NCBI GenBank assembly: GCA_963530515.1
Contig: CAUSEC010000008.1
Span: 85,820 to 149,819 of the forward strand
DNA length: 64,000 nt
Origin: CBFFRJ01 sp963530515
GTDB lineage: Bacteria; Pseudomonadota; Gammaproteobacteria; Enterobacterales; Enterobacteriaceae
Reading direction: 5' to 3'
Of this stretch, positions 25,467 to 35,057 are shown piece by piece (the first letter of the stretch is position 1; each line of letters starts with the position of its first letter). A program made the translations under genes and the position numbers. The notes under the pieces were generated by a model. That model made no database searches and was not told the DNA's origin. It worked only from the letters and a program-made list of their open reading frames with translations.

Positions 25467-26221
25467 TGCATGCTGACTCCGGCACGATCCAGCCAGCCAG
25501 TCAGCACATCATGTGCGCTGTACGCGGTGAGATCGACCTGCAGCGGCGTGACCGAGACATAGCCTTCATCAATGGCGGCAAAGTCGGTATCCGGCCCGGC
25601 ATCGCATTTTTCACCCGGCGGACCAATCCAGTAGAGCGTATTGCCGCGCGGATCCTGCTGCGGAATCACCTGATCCGCAGGATGACGGCTGCCACAGCGC
25701 GTCACACGAATACCTTTGATTTCACTGAGCGGCAGATCCGGGACGTTGATATTCAAAATACGCCCGGTGCGCAGCGGTTCGCGCGACAGCCCGCGTAAAA
25801 TCGAGCAGGTGACTGCCGCTGCGGTGTCGTAGTGCTTGTGGCCGTTTAGCGAGACCGCCAGCGCAGGAAAGCCCAGATGGCGCCCTTCCATCGCGGCAGC
25901 CACGGTGCCGGAATAGATGACGTCATCGCCCAGATTCGGGCCGGCGTTAATGCCAGAGACCACCACATCCGGACGCGGGCGCATTAACGCATTCACGCCA
26001 AGAAAGACGCAATCGGTCGGTGTGCCCATCTGTACGGCAATATCGCCATTGTCGAAGGTGAAGGTACGAAGGGAAGATTCCAGCGTCAGTGAATTAGAGG
26101 CACCACTGCGGTTACGATCGGGAGCAACGATGTGGACGTCAGCAAATTCCCGCAGGGCTTTTGCCAGCGTCTGAATACCCGGTGCATGGATACCGTCATC
26201 GTTACTCAGCAATATTCGCAT
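25460..26221 (-). CDS. surE: SurE, 5'/3'-nucleotidase
   Basis: 253 residues, same as E. coli SurE. Metal-dependent survival protein and nucleotidase; ligands in LLSNDDG (Asp-Asp), GASNS (Ser) and SGINAGPNLG (Asn). I use ATG 26221, as in E. coli; a GTG two codons earlier is also in frame. The start lies inside the 3' end of truD, so translation is coupled. Confidence 0.96.
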   Translation of the reverse strand: MRILLSNDDGIHAPGIQTLAKALREFADVHIVAPDRNRSGASNSLTLESSLRTFTFDNGDIAVQMGTPTDCVFLGVNALMRPRPDVVVSGINAGPNLGDDVIYSGTVAAAMEGRHLGFPALAVSLNGHKHYDTAAAVTCSILRGLSREPLRTGRILNINVPDLPLSEIKGIRVTRCGSRHPADQVIPQQDPRGNTLYWIGPPGEKCDAGPDTDFAAIDEGYVSVTPLQVDLTAYSAHDVLTGWLDRAGVSMQW

Positions 26222-27251
26222 AATCACCCGATGTATTGATAATTTCCCTTACCACACTGGTCGCGAAGCTGCCCGCAGGCAGCCAAAAACGTAACTCGAC
26301 AGTCACGTCATCCCACCAATTCCAGCGCATCTGTTGCGGGAAAAGGCGCATTGCGCGGCGCGCCGCTTCCACCTTTTCACGTACCAGTAATGCTTGTAAT
26401 TCCGGCGCATCGGCCACCGCAGCCTGTTCGAAAGCCAGCGCATCACGCAATGGACCCCATTCGCCGCTGCCGGGCAGTGCAGCCGTAATCATTAATTCTT
26501 TTGCATCAACGCGCGCCTGCAGTTCAGCACGCTCTTCCACTGTTGCCACAAACCAGCTTCCGCGTCCCGCTAATTGTAGCGCATCGCCGTCAACAACTTG
26601 ATTAAAGTCTGGTTTTTTCAAACGCGTGTGGACTATCTGATTAAACAACGCACTGCGGGCCGCCGACAACCAAAAACTGCGTTTATTCCTGTCGCGAACC
26701 GGTGCATCACTCTGCGCCCAGCGTAGCGCGCCCAGTAAGTTACTGCCGCCCAGACCAAAGCGCTGCGCGCCGAAATAGTTCGGTACGCCCTGCTCGCTAA
26801 TCGCCTGTAAACGAGTCTCGACATCGTTTTTGTCGGTAATACCGCGCAGTACCAGTGTAAAATTGTTGCCTCTCAGCGCGCCTAAACGCAGCTTACGCTT
26901 ATGACGCGCGTACTCCAGCACTTTGCAGCCTTCGAGCTGAAACGCGCTGAGATCGGGCATTGTGTTGCCCGGCACACGTGCACATAACCACTGCTCGGTC
27001 ACCGCATGCTTGTCTTTCTGACCAGCAAAACTCACTTCGCGGGCGTGTATTTTAAGGAATTTTGCCAGCGCGTCGGCAACAAAACGGGTATTGCAGCCGT
27101 TTTTCAGAATCCGTACCAGGATATGTTCGCCTTCCCCGTCAGGTTCGAAGCCTAAATCTTCGATAACCACGAAATCTTCCGGGTTCGCTTTCAGTACGCC
27201 GCTGCTGGCAGGCAAGCCGTGCAGATAAGTCAGTTGCTCAAAATCGGTCAT
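26202..27251 (-). CDS. truD: TruD, tRNA pseudouridine(13) synthase
   Basis: 349 residues. It forms pseudouridine 13 in tRNA-Glu. The catalytic Asp is in SFAGQKDKHAVTEQW, and the TRUD insertion domain follows. The start overlaps the last bases of ispF; its end overlaps surE. Confidence 0.96.
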   Translation of the reverse strand: MTDFEQLTYLHGLPASSGVLKANPEDFVVIEDLGFEPDGEGEHILVRILKNGCNTRFVADALAKFLKIHAREVSFAGQKDKHAVTEQWLCARVPGNTMPDLSAFQLEGCKVLEYARHKRKLRLGALRGNNFTLVLRGITDKNDVETRLQAISEQGVPNYFGAQRFGLGGSNLLGALRWAQSDAPVRDRNKRSFWLSAARSALFNQIVHTRLKKPDFNQVVDGDALQLAGRGSWFVATVEERAELQARVDAKELMITAALPGSGEWGPLRDALAFEQAAVADAPELQALLVREKVEAARRAMRLFPQQMRWNWWDDVTVELRFWLPAGSFATSVVREIINTSGDYANIAE

Positions 27252-27727
27252 TTCGCCGCCTTCAGCAACAGCGCTACGGCTTCGCAGGCAATGCCCTCGC
27301 CACGCCCGGTAAAACCGAGCTTTTCAGTGGTGGTGGCTTTGACGTTGACGTCATCCATGTGGCAGCCGAGGTCTTCGGCGATGAAAACGCGCATCTGTGG
27401 AATATGCGGCAGCATTTTAGGTGCCTGCGCAATGATGGTCACGTCAACATTACCCAGGGTGTAACCTTTGGCCTGAATACGGCGCCAGGCTTCACGCAGC
27501 AGGCCACGGCTGTCCGCACCTTTGAACGCCGGATCGGTATCCGGGAACAATTTTCCGATGTCACCCAGCGCCGCAGCGCCCAGCAGGGCATCGGTCAGCG
27601 CATGCAGTGCGACGTCGCCGTCAGAGTGGGCCAGCAGCCCTTTCTCCCAGGGAATGCGGACGCCGCCAATAATAATCGGGCCTTCGCCGCCGAATGCGTG
27701 TACGTCAAAACCGTGTCCAATGCGCAT
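27248..27727 (-). CDS. ispF: IspF, 2-C-methyl-D-erythritol 2,4-cyclodiphosphate synthase
   Basis: 159 residues of the MEP isoprenoid pathway. Metal ligands are in MRIGHGFDVHAFG (Asp8, His10) and AHSDGDVALHA (His42). It overlaps ispD by one base (TAATG-type junction), and its product acts two steps after IspD. Confidence 0.97.
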   Translation of the reverse strand: MRIGHGFDVHAFGGEGPIIIGGVRIPWEKGLLAHSDGDVALHALTDALLGAAALGDIGKLFPDTDPAFKGADSRGLLREAWRRIQAKGYTLGNVDVTIIAQAPKMLPHIPQMRVFIAEDLGCHMDDVNVKATTTEKLGFTGRGEGIACEAVALLLKAAK

Positions 27728-28437
27728 TATGCTTTCTCCTGGTATTCGGAATGGGTGAGGTAAAATTCTGCCAGTCGTAAATCTTCAGGGCGGGTCACTT
27801 TAATATTGTCCGCTCTCCCGGCGACCAGCTCCGGGTGATATCCGCAGTACTCAAGCGCCGAGGCTTCGTCTGTGATCGTCGCGCCCTCGTCAAGCGCACG
27901 CGTCAGGCAATCGTGCAAAAGCTCAAGCGGGAAAAACTGCGGGGTGAGGGCGTGCCACAAATCGTTACGATCGACCGTATGGGCAATGGCAGTTTTGCCA
28001 GGCTCAGCGCGCTTCATGGTGTCTCGCACCGGGGCCGCCAGAATACCGCCCACGCGGCTCGTTTCGCTCAGTTGCAGCAGGCGGTTTAAATCGTCCTGAT
28101 GCAGGCAAGGGCGTGCCGCGTCGTGTACTAACACCCACTGCGCACCTTGTGCGGCTTTCAGGCCAGCCAGAACGGAATCGGCACGTTCGGAGCCGCCGTC
28201 AACCACAGTGACAGCGGGATGTTGTGCGAGAGGGAGCTTAGCGAAACGCGCATCACCGGGGGTGACCGCAATGATCACACGCTTGACCCTGGGGTGCGCT
28301 AATAGCGCCGCCACGGCATGTTCGAGGATCGTTTTATCGCCAATAGAAAGATATTGCTTGGGACATTCCGTTTGCATGCGGCGGCCAAATCCAGCAGCCG
28401 GCACCACGGCATAAACGTCCGGAATGGTGGATGCCAT
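27727..28437 (-). CDS. ispD: IspD, MEP cytidylyltransferase
   Basis: 236 residues. It makes CDP-methylerythritol from MEP and CTP. The nucleotide-binding N-terminus VVPAAGFGRRMQTECPKQYL (Arg, Lys) and VLVHDAARPC are typical. It lies 19 bases after ftsB and is coupled to ispF. Confidence 0.97.
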   Translation of the reverse strand: MASTIPDVYAVVPAAGFGRRMQTECPKQYLSIGDKTILEHAVAALLAHPRVKRVIIAVTPGDARFAKLPLAQHPAVTVVDGGSERADSVLAGLKAAQGAQWVLVHDAARPCLHQDDLNRLLQLSETSRVGGILAAPVRDTMKRAEPGKTAIAHTVDRNDLWHALTPQFFPLELLHDCLTRALDEGATITDEASALEYCGYHPELVAGRADNIKVTRPEDLRLAEFYLTHSEYQEKA

Positions 28438-28456
28438 GTCATTAACCCGGGATTGT

Positions 28457-28786
28457 TTATCGATTATTTTGCGTATTTTGCGTGTTGGATACGGACCCCT
28501 GAGCGCGTTTAGACGCGTCCGGCACCAGACGATAAAACGTTTCGCCCGGTCTGGTCATCGTTAATTCATTACGCGCGCGTTCCTCAATCGCTTCCTGGCC
28601 GCCATTGAGGTCATCAATTTCAGCAAAAAGTTGATCGTTTCGCGCTTTAAGTTTGGCGTTCGTCGCCTGCTGGGCTGCGACATCGTCATTAACACGGCCA
28701 TAATCATGAAGACCGTTTTTGCCGAACCACAGCGAGTACTGTAGCCAGACCAGCAAAGCCAGCAACAGCAGCGTTAATTTACCCAT
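28457..28786 (-). CDS. ftsB: FtsB, divisome protein
   Basis: A 109-residue bitopic membrane protein, slightly longer than E. coli FtsB (103). One N-terminal membrane segment (LTLLLLALLVWLQYSLWFG) precedes a coiled coil (NAKLKARNDQLFAEIDDL) and the conserved EAIEERARNELTMTRPGE. It bridges FtsL and FtsQ in the septum. The extra length is a variable Asn/Gln-rich tail. Confidence 0.95.
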   Translation of the reverse strand: MGKLTLLLLALLVWLQYSLWFGKNGLHDYGRVNDDVAAQQATNAKLKARNDQLFAEIDDLNGGQEAIEERARNELTMTRPGETFYRLVPDASKRAQGSVSNTQNTQNNR

Positions 28787-28963
28787 CCTGCCCCCTGAAA
28801 AACGGCCTCATCATCCCATAACTTTTTCTCAGACTCCACACCGGGGCCGGGTGATACTGCGTCACCGCGTCAGAATGTAACATATTTGCCCGTCTTACCG
28901 AAGGTTTGTGCCCCTACGGACACATTGTCTTAACCTGAGTTACGGTTTGAAGTATGGATGGGT

Positions 28964-29287
28964 TTAGCCCATCAGCCACATAAACAGCCCACCAAACAGC
29001 GTGACAACCGTAAAAAGCGTGGCAATGGCGCTGTAAAGCAGCTTTCCATCAAGGAGGGAATGCAGGGCGATACCCACCACAACCGCGACGGGCATCAGTG
29101 CGAGGAAAAAAGGCCAGGTGTACAACAAGAAGAACAGCGTGTTGGAGCCATACAGCAGGAACGGGATAGCCAGCGCCAGTAACCATGCAACAAAACCCAC
29201 TATGGCCCCAGGCAAGGACCATGTGGTTTCATCGCTGGTCGGTAAATTATCCGACCTCGAAATGGTGATGTTCTGACTGTTACGCAT
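28964..29287 (-). CDS. ygbE: YgbE, DUF3561 inner-membrane protein
   Basis: 107 residues when started at ATG 29287, matching the E. coli protein (MRNSQNIT). Three hydrophobic segments are visible, including SLPGAIVGFVAWLLALAIPF and YTWPFFLALMPVAVVVGIAL. Function is not known. It lies between ftsB and the cysC end, on the same strand as both. Confidence 0.9.
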   Translation of the reverse strand: MRNSQNITISRSDNLPTSDETTWSLPGAIVGFVAWLLALAIPFLLYGSNTLFFLLYTWPFFLALMPVAVVVGIALHSLLDGKLLYSAIATLFTVVTLFGGLFMWLMG

Positions 29288-29319
29288 AGCTGACCCCGTC
29301 GCCTTTTCGGCTGGCAAAA

Positions 29320-29347
29320 CCCGGATACCCTCCGAACATGGGTATCC
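29320..29347 (-). terminator. Terminator of the cysGDNC operon
   Basis: On the minus strand GGATACCC (29340-29347 complement) pairs with GGGTATCC (29323-29330 complement) around a nine-base loop, followed by GGGTTTTG. The four-T run is short. Confidence 0.5.
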
Positions 29348-29358
29348 CTGGTACTGTC

Positions 29359-29964
29359 TTAGGATCTGATAATATCGTCCCGTCTCATGAGGTCTAATAA
29401 TTGACTCACCAAATTTGTTACCAATTGTTCACCCTCAAGATGAACTTCCGGTGATTCTGGCGCTTCATAAACCGCATCAATGCCAGTGAAGTTTCGCAGC
29501 TCCCCGGCGCGCGCTTTTTTGTAGAGCCCCTTCGGGTCACGCGCTTCGCAAATGGCCAGCGGCGTATCCACAAAGACTTCGATGAAACGCCCCTCCCCTA
29601 ACCGCTCGCGCACCATCTGGCGCTCTGCACGGTGTGGAGAGATAAACGCCGTCAGCACAACCTGACCGGCATCCACCATCAGGCGGGCCACTTCACCCAC
29701 CCGGCGGATGTTCTCTTTGCGATCATCGTCGCTAAAGCCAAGATCGCTGCACAGGCCGTGACGCACGTTGTCGCCGTCCAGTAGATAGGTGCTCACGCCA
29801 AGCTTATGCAATGCCTCTTCCAGCGCGCCGGCGACCGTGGATTTGCCGGAGCCGGACAGCCCGGTAAACCACAACACCACCCCACGGTGGCCGTGGAGTT
29901 TTTCGCGCTGCTCAGCCGTCACCGGGTGAGCGTGCCAGACGACGTTTTCGTCATGCAGCGCCAT
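29359..29964 (-). CDS. cysC: CysC, adenylylsulfate (APS) kinase
   Basis: 201 residues. It phosphorylates APS to PAPS. Walker A is GLSGSGKST; LDGDNVRHGL binds substrate, and the phosphorylated Ser lies in TAFISPHRAER. It overlaps cysN by one base, the last gene of the operon. Confidence 0.97.
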   Translation of the reverse strand: MALHDENVVWHAHPVTAEQREKLHGHRGVVLWFTGLSGSGKSTVAGALEEALHKLGVSTYLLDGDNVRHGLCSDLGFSDDDRKENIRRVGEVARLMVDAGQVVLTAFISPHRAERQMVRERLGEGRFIEVFVDTPLAICEARDPKGLYKKARAGELRNFTGIDAVYEAPESPEVHLEGEQLVTNLVSQLLDLMRRDDIIRS

Positions 29965-31391
29965 TACTTGCCTCCCAGCAGGTCACGCGCACCCCAGTGT
30001 GGGAAATGCTTACGGACAAGCTGGTTCAGCTCCAGCTCAAAAGCACTGAACTGCGACGGTACTGCGTTGTCCTGCTGATGCACTTCGCGCACCATACCTG
30101 CGCCAACGGTGACGTTGCTCAAACGATCGATGAAGATCAAGCCACCGGTCACCGGGTTTTCCTGATAAGGATCGAGCGTCAGCGGCTCATCAAAGGTCAG
30201 ATCCACCAGACCAATGCCGTTGAGCGGCAGGCTGTCGACGTCGCGCTGGGTCAGATTGTTGATATCGACCTGGTACTGAATCGCATCCACACGGGCGCGG
30301 GTTTTCTTACCGGCAATCTTGATGTCGTAGCTCTGACCCGGTGTCAGCGCCTGTTCCGCCATCCATACCACGTCCAGGGATGCGCTCTGCACCGCCGGTA
30401 CGCTTTCCTGGGCATCCAGAATCAGGTCGCCACGGCTGATGTCGATTTCATCTTTCAGCACCAGAGTAATCGCTTCACCGGCATGGGCTTCCTGCAAATC
30501 ACCGTCAAAGGTGACGATGCGTGCAACCGCGGATTCCACGCCTGACGGCAGGACTTTTACGCGCTGCCCCACGGTCACGACGCCGGAGGCCAGCGTGCCG
30601 GAGAAACCGCGGAAATCAAGATTCGGACGGTTCACATACTGCACCGGGAAACGCATCGGCTGCGTCTCAACGGCGCGCTGGATCTCAACGGTTTCCAGCA
30701 CTTCAAGCAGCGTCGGGCCGCTGTACCAGGGAATGTTTGCACTCTGGGACGCGACGTTATCGCCTTCCAGCGCCGACAGCGGCACAAAGCGGATGTCGAG
30801 GTTGCCCGGCAGCTGTTCGGCAAAAGTCAGGTACTCCTGACGAATAGACTCGAAAGTCTCTTCACTAAAGCCCACCAGGTCCATTTTGTTCACCGCCACC
30901 ACCAGGTGTTTGATCCCCAGCAGTGTGGAGATAAAGCTATGGCGACGGGTCTGATCGAGCACGCCTTTACGGGCATCAATCAGCAGGATAGCCAGGTCAC
31001 AGGTCGACGCACCGGTCGCCATGTTACGGGTGTACTGCTCGTGCCCAGGAGTGTCGGCAATAATAAATTTGCGCTTCTCGGTAGAGAAATAGCGGTACGC
31101 CACGTCAATGGTGATGCCCTGCTCACGCTCAGCCTGCAGGCCATCCACCAGCAGGGCCAGGTCGAGTTTTTCACCCTGGGTGCCGTGGCGCTTGCTGTCG
31201 TTATGCAGCGTGGAAAGCTGATCTTCATAAATCTGACGGGTGTCGTGCAGCAGGCGACCAATCAGGGTGCTTTTGCCATCATCAACGCTGCCGCAGGTCA
31301 GAAAACGCAGCAGGCTTTTGTGCTGCTGTGCGTGCAGGTACGCTTCGACGCCGCCTTCATCAGCAATTTGTTGTGCAATAGTGGTATTCAT
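29964..31391 (-). CDS. cysN: CysN, sulfate adenylyltransferase GTPase subunit
   Basis: 475 residues. The GTPase drives ATP sulfurylase with CysD. G motifs: CGSVDDGKST, DTPGHEQYTRNMA and NKMDLV; EF-Tu-like domains 2 and 3 follow. It starts nine bases after cysD. Confidence 0.97.
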   Translation of the reverse strand: MNTTIAQQIADEGGVEAYLHAQQHKSLLRFLTCGSVDDGKSTLIGRLLHDTRQIYEDQLSTLHNDSKRHGTQGEKLDLALLVDGLQAEREQGITIDVAYRYFSTEKRKFIIADTPGHEQYTRNMATGASTCDLAILLIDARKGVLDQTRRHSFISTLLGIKHLVVAVNKMDLVGFSEETFESIRQEYLTFAEQLPGNLDIRFVPLSALEGDNVASQSANIPWYSGPTLLEVLETVEIQRAVETQPMRFPVQYVNRPNLDFRGFSGTLASGVVTVGQRVKVLPSGVESAVARIVTFDGDLQEAHAGEAITLVLKDEIDISRGDLILDAQESVPAVQSASLDVVWMAEQALTPGQSYDIKIAGKKTRARVDAIQYQVDINNLTQRDVDSLPLNGIGLVDLTFDEPLTLDPYQENPVTGGLIFIDRLSNVTVGAGMVREVHQQDNAVPSQFSAFELELNQLVRKHFPHWGARDLLGGK

Positions 31392-31400
31392 GGCGGCTCC

Positions 31401-32309
31401 TTAGAAGTATCCCTGACGTTTTTTCAGCTCCATGGAGCCAGCCTGGTCGCGGTCAATCATGCGGCCCTGACGTTCACTGGTCGTGGACACCAGCATCTCT
31501 TCAATAATTTCCGGTAACGTCTGCGCTTCAGACTCGACGGCTCCGGTCAGCGGCCAGCAGCCCAGCGTGCGGAAACGCACCATGCGCTGTTCGATGACTT
31601 CGCCCGGCTGCAGGTCGATTCTGTCGTCATCGATCATCATCAGCATGCCATCGCGCTCCAGCACCGGGCGCTCTGCCGCCAGATACAGCGGAACAATTTC
31701 GATGTTTTCCAGGTAGATATACTGCCAGATATCCAGTTCGGTCCAGTTGGAGAGCGGGAAGACACGGATGCTTTCGCCTTTGTTAATCTGGCCGTTGTAG
31801 TTGTGCCACAGCTCAGGGCGCTGGTTTTTGGGGTCCCAGCGGTGGAAGCGGTCACGGAAAGAGTAAATACGCTCTTTGGCACGGGATTTCTCTTCGTCAC
31901 GACGCGCGCCGCCGAAGGCCGCATCAAAACCGTACTTATTCAGCGCCTGCTTCAGCCCTTCAGTTTTCATGATGTCGGTGTGCTTAGCGCTGCCGTGTAC
32001 GAACGGGCTGATCCCCATCGCCACCCCTTCCGGGTTTTTGTGCACCAGCAGCTCACAGCCATAGGCTTTCGCCGTGCGGTCACGGAATTCATACATCTCA
32101 CGGAATTTCCAGCCGGTATCCACGTGCAGCAGCGGGAACGGCAGCGTACCTGGATAAAACGCCTTGCGCGCCAGATGCAGCATCACGCTGGAGTCTTTGC
32201 CGATGGAGTACATCATCACCGGATTAGAGAATTCGGCGGCCACCTCGCGGATAATGTGGATGCTTTCCGCTTCCAGTTGTCGCAGGTGAGTGAGTCGTTT
32301 TTGATCCAT
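31401..32309 (-). CDS. cysD: CysD, sulfate adenylyltransferase catalytic subunit
   Basis: 302 residues. It makes APS from sulfate and ATP. The PP-loop is YSIGKDSSVMLHL, and FGGARRDEEKSRAKER and SNWTELDIW are conserved in the family. It begins nine bases after the cysG stop; order here is cysG-cysD-cysN-cysC. Confidence 0.97.
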   Translation of the reverse strand: MDQKRLTHLRQLEAESIHIIREVAAEFSNPVMMYSIGKDSSVMLHLARKAFYPGTLPFPLLHVDTGWKFREMYEFRDRTAKAYGCELLVHKNPEGVAMGISPFVHGSAKHTDIMKTEGLKQALNKYGFDAAFGGARRDEEKSRAKERIYSFRDRFHRWDPKNQRPELWHNYNGQINKGESIRVFPLSNWTELDIWQYIYLENIEIVPLYLAAERPVLERDGMLMMIDDDRIDLQPGEVIEQRMVRFRTLGCWPLTGAVESEAQTLPEIIEEMLVSTTSERQGRMIDRDQAGSMELKKRQGYF

Positions 32310-32318
32310 AACCGTTCC

Positions 32319-33734
32319 TTAAGCCAGATTCACCACGGAAGCATCAAACGCTTCCGGGCCTGTCGTGTGTTGAAACCAGGCGAGTTCATGATGCAGTTGT
32401 ACCACCTCACCCACTACCAGCAGGGCGGGCATGGGCGCATCTTTCGCCAGTTCCTCAAGTTGTTGTAATGTGCCGGTTCTGACCTGTTGATCGGCCCGGG
32501 TGCCGCGAGAAATCACCGCGACCGGTGTGTCTGCCTGTCGTCCGTGAGCGATGAGCTGTTGGCCGATTTCTGCGGCCTTCAGCGTGCCCATATAAATCGC
32601 CAGCGTCTGACGGCTCTGCGCCAGCTGTGACCAGTCAAACGGCGCGCTGTCGGCTTTGTAGTGACCGGTTACAAAGGTGGCACTCTGCGCAAAATCGCGG
32701 TGCGTCAGAGGAATACCGGCATAGGCCGTTGCTCCTGACGCCGCCGTGACGCCCGGCACCACCTGGAAGGGAATGCCTGCCGCCGCAGCCGCCTGAAGCT
32801 CTTCGCCACCGCGACCAAAAATAAACGGGTCACCGCCTTTAAGGCGAACCACGGTTTTGCCCGCCTGCGCGGCCTCCACCAGCATGCGGTTGGTATCGTG
32901 CTGGGCCACCAGGTGGGAACCCGCGCGTTTACCGACGCTTATCAGCTCAGCATCACGACGCACCAGTTCCAGCACGCTCCCGGTCACCAGATGGTCGTAA
33001 AACACCACGTCAGCCTGCTGAATCACCTGTAACCCACGTAAAGTCAGCAGCCCGGCATCGCCCGGCCCAGCCCCTACCAGAATGATTTCACCGGTGCTGC
33101 TGCCTGGCTTCTCTAATTCATCCGCCAGCACCTGCTCCGCTGCCTGCTCTTTGCCTGCCGCCATCAGGCTGGCAAAACGGCCACGAAAGGCGACTTCCCA
33201 GAAACGGCGACGTGCATCGGTGGTCTGGCGAAACGGCTTAATACGGCTCCGCCAGCGCCCGGCAACTTCGGCCATGCGCCCTAAGTTTGCGGGCAACAAC
33301 GCTTCAATTTTTTCTCTGAGCAGCCGCGCGAGTACCGGTGCGTTGCCGCCGGAGGAGATCGCCACCAGCAGCGGCGAGCGGTCCACAATCGACGGGAAGA
33401 TAAATGAGCACAGCGGCTGATCGTCCACCACGTTCACCAGCCGCTGGCGGGCGTTTGCAGCATCAAAGATGCGGCGGTTGAGCACCTTATCATCCGTTGC
33501 AGCGATCACCAGAAAAACGTTATCAAGCTGCGATTCATCGAACGTATCGGCCAGCAGATGAATCTGTTGTTCATCCACGAGTTGTTGCAATGCGGCATCA
33601 AGATGACGAGCCACCACCTGCACACATGCCCCCGCGCGCCGCAAAAAGGCAATCTTACGCGCAGCAACATCGCCACCTCCGACAACCAGTACGGGACGGT
33701 CTTTGACGGCAGCAAATATAGGCAGGTAATCCAC
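32319..33734 (-). CDS. cysG: CysG, trifunctional siroheme synthase (operon-linked copy)
   Basis: The N-terminal half (CysG-B) is the precorrin-2 dehydrogenase/ferrochelatase: VLVVGGGDVAARK NAD site and NVVDDQPLCSFIFPSIVDRSP with the catalytic Asp. The C-terminal half (CysG-A) is the uroporphyrinogen III methyltransferase: LVGAGPGDAGLLTLRG, RLKGGDPFIFGRGGEE and TAYAGIPLTHRD. It makes siroheme for sulfite reductase. I place the start at GTG 33734 because VDYLPIF aligns with the E. coli MDHLPIF start; TTG 33755 is also in frame, and neither has a strong ribosome-binding site. E. coli carries cysG elsewhere; heading cysDNC is known for the CysG1 copy of Klebsiella-type genomes. Confidence 0.9.
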   Translation of the reverse strand: MDYLPIFAAVKDRPVLVVGGGDVAARKIAFLRRAGACVQVVARHLDAALQQLVDEQQIHLLADTFDESQLDNVFLVIAATDDKVLNRRIFDAANARQRLVNVVDDQPLCSFIFPSIVDRSPLLVAISSGGNAPVLARLLREKIEALLPANLGRMAEVAGRWRSRIKPFRQTTDARRRFWEVAFRGRFASLMAAGKEQAAEQVLADELEKPGSSTGEIILVGAGPGDAGLLTLRGLQVIQQADVVFYDHLVTGSVLELVRRDAELISVGKRAGSHLVAQHDTNRMLVEAAQAGKTVVRLKGGDPFIFGRGGEELQAAAAAGIPFQVVPGVTAASGATAYAGIPLTHRDFAQSATFVTGHYKADSAPFDWSQLAQSRQTLAIYMGTLKAAEIGQQLIAHGRQADTPVAVISRGTRADQQVRTGTLQQLEELAKDAPMPALLVVGEVVQLHHELAWFQHTTGPEAFDASVVNLA

Positions 33735-33769
33735 AGGGCGACAACTCACTAGCAACCAGTAATAGTGGG

Positions 33770-33836
33770 ACTATAGGGGGAGCCTTAGAGCGAATGAAAT
33801 TACGAATTGGAATGAGTAGTTCCGCAAAGGAATAAC
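33770..33836 (-). promoter_or_regulatory. Promoter and CysB-type activation region of cysGDNC
   Basis: On the minus strand a -10 TATAGT (33770-33775) is 17 bases from a poor -35 TTCATT (33793-33798). Upstream, 33804-33836 holds repeated TTATTCC/CATTCC elements in opposite orientations around GCGGAA, like CysB half-sites. A good -10 with a weak -35 fits an activator-dependent promoter. Confidence 0.5.
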
Positions 33837-33970
33837 GCCCTGGAAATACAAATCTCAAAAAGTGCTTAACCCCCCGATTTTCGCCATGTTAAGAAGAAAT
33901 GAAATTGTGTAATCCTGGTCACAGTTTCATACTAGGCGCGGTAAAAATTTCGCATCGTAAAGGACGTCCT

Positions 33971-35014
33971 ATGTTTTCCGCATTGCGCCACCGTACCGCT
34001 GCCCTGGCGCTCGGCGTATGCTTCATCCTTCCCGCTCAGGCACGAGCCCCCCATCCCGGCGAATTCGCAAGCCATCAGGCACGCCATATTGCGACCTATT
34101 TTCCAGGCCGGATGACCGGGACCCCGGCGGAGATGCTCTCTGCGGACTACCTGCGTCAGCAATTTGCCCAGATGGGCTACCAGAGTGATATCCGCAAATT
34201 TAACAGCCGCTACACCTGGACTGCGCGCAACAACCAGCAGAACTGGCAGAACGTGACCGGCAGTACGGTTATCGCCGCCCATGAGGGCAAGCGTCCACAG
34301 CAAATCATCATTATGGCGCACCTCGACACCTACGCCCCGCGCAGTGATGACGACACCGACCGTAATCTCGGCGGCCTGAGTCTGCAGGGAATTGATGATA
34401 ATGCGGTCGGGTTAGGTGTGATGCTGGAACTGGCAGAGCAACTGAAATCTGTGCCAACGGAATACAGCATTCGCTTTGTCGCCCCCAGTGGCGAAGAGGA
34501 AGGCAGCCTTGGGGCAGAAAACTTCCTTAAACGCATGAGCGACAAAGAGAAGAAGCAGACGCTGCTGGTTATCAATCTTGATAACCTGGTGGTGGGCGAT
34601 AACCTTTACTTCAACAGCGGAAAGAAAACGCCAGCATCGGTACGCAAGCTGACCCGCGACCGGGCGCTAGCGATTGCACGCAATCTGGGCATTACCGCCA
34701 GCACCAATCCCGGCAAGAATGCAGAATATCCGCAGGGCACCGGCTGCTGTAATGACGCCGAGGTGTTTGATGATGAGGGGATTCCGGTGCTGTCCGTAGA
34801 AGCCACGAACTGGTCGTTGGGTAAGAAAGACGGTTACCAGCAGCGGGCCAAATCGAAAGCCTTCCCGGACGGGGTAAGCTGGCATGACATCAAGCTGGAT
34901 AATGTTCAGTATATCGACCAGGCGCTTCCGGGCCGCATCGATCGCCGGAGCCGTGACGTGGTACGCGTAATGCTGCCGCTGGTCAGAGAGCTGGCAAAGG
35001 CGGGGAAAAAATAG
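33971..35014 (+). CDS. iap: Iap, alkaline phosphatase isozyme conversion aminopeptidase
   Basis: 347 residues. A signal peptide (RTAALALGVCFILPAQA) sends it to the periplasm, where it trims N-terminal Arg from PhoA. M28-type zinc ligands: MAHLDTYAP, IDDNAVG, SGEEEGSLG and the late CCNDAEVFDDEGIP. I chose ATG 33971 with AAAGGACG upstream. In E. coli this gene flanks CRISPR1, and CRISPR repeats follow here too. Confidence 0.95.
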   Translation: MFSALRHRTAALALGVCFILPAQARAPHPGEFASHQARHIATYFPGRMTGTPAEMLSADYLRQQFAQMGYQSDIRKFNSRYTWTARNNQQNWQNVTGSTVIAAHEGKRPQQIIIMAHLDTYAPRSDDDTDRNLGGLSLQGIDDNAVGLGVMLELAEQLKSVPTEYSIRFVAPSGEEEGSLGAENFLKRMSDKEKKQTLLVINLDNLVVGDNLYFNSGKKTPASVRKLTRDRALAIARNLGITASTNPGKNAEYPQGTGCCNDAEVFDDEGIPVLSVEATNWSLGKKDGYQQRAKSKAFPDGVSWHDIKLDNVQYIDQALPGRIDRRSRDVVRVMLPLVRELAKAGKK

Positions 35015-35030
35015 CGTTTCTGCTGCGTTA

Positions 35031-35055
35031 AAAAAGGGAGCCTCAGCTCCCTTTT
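35031..35055. terminator. Bidirectional terminator between iap and the small secreted protein
   Basis: AAAAAGGGAGC (35032-35042) pairs with GCTCCCTTTTT (35046-35056) around a short loop. The A and T runs allow termination in both directions. Confidence 0.8.
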
Positions 35056-35057
35056 TG

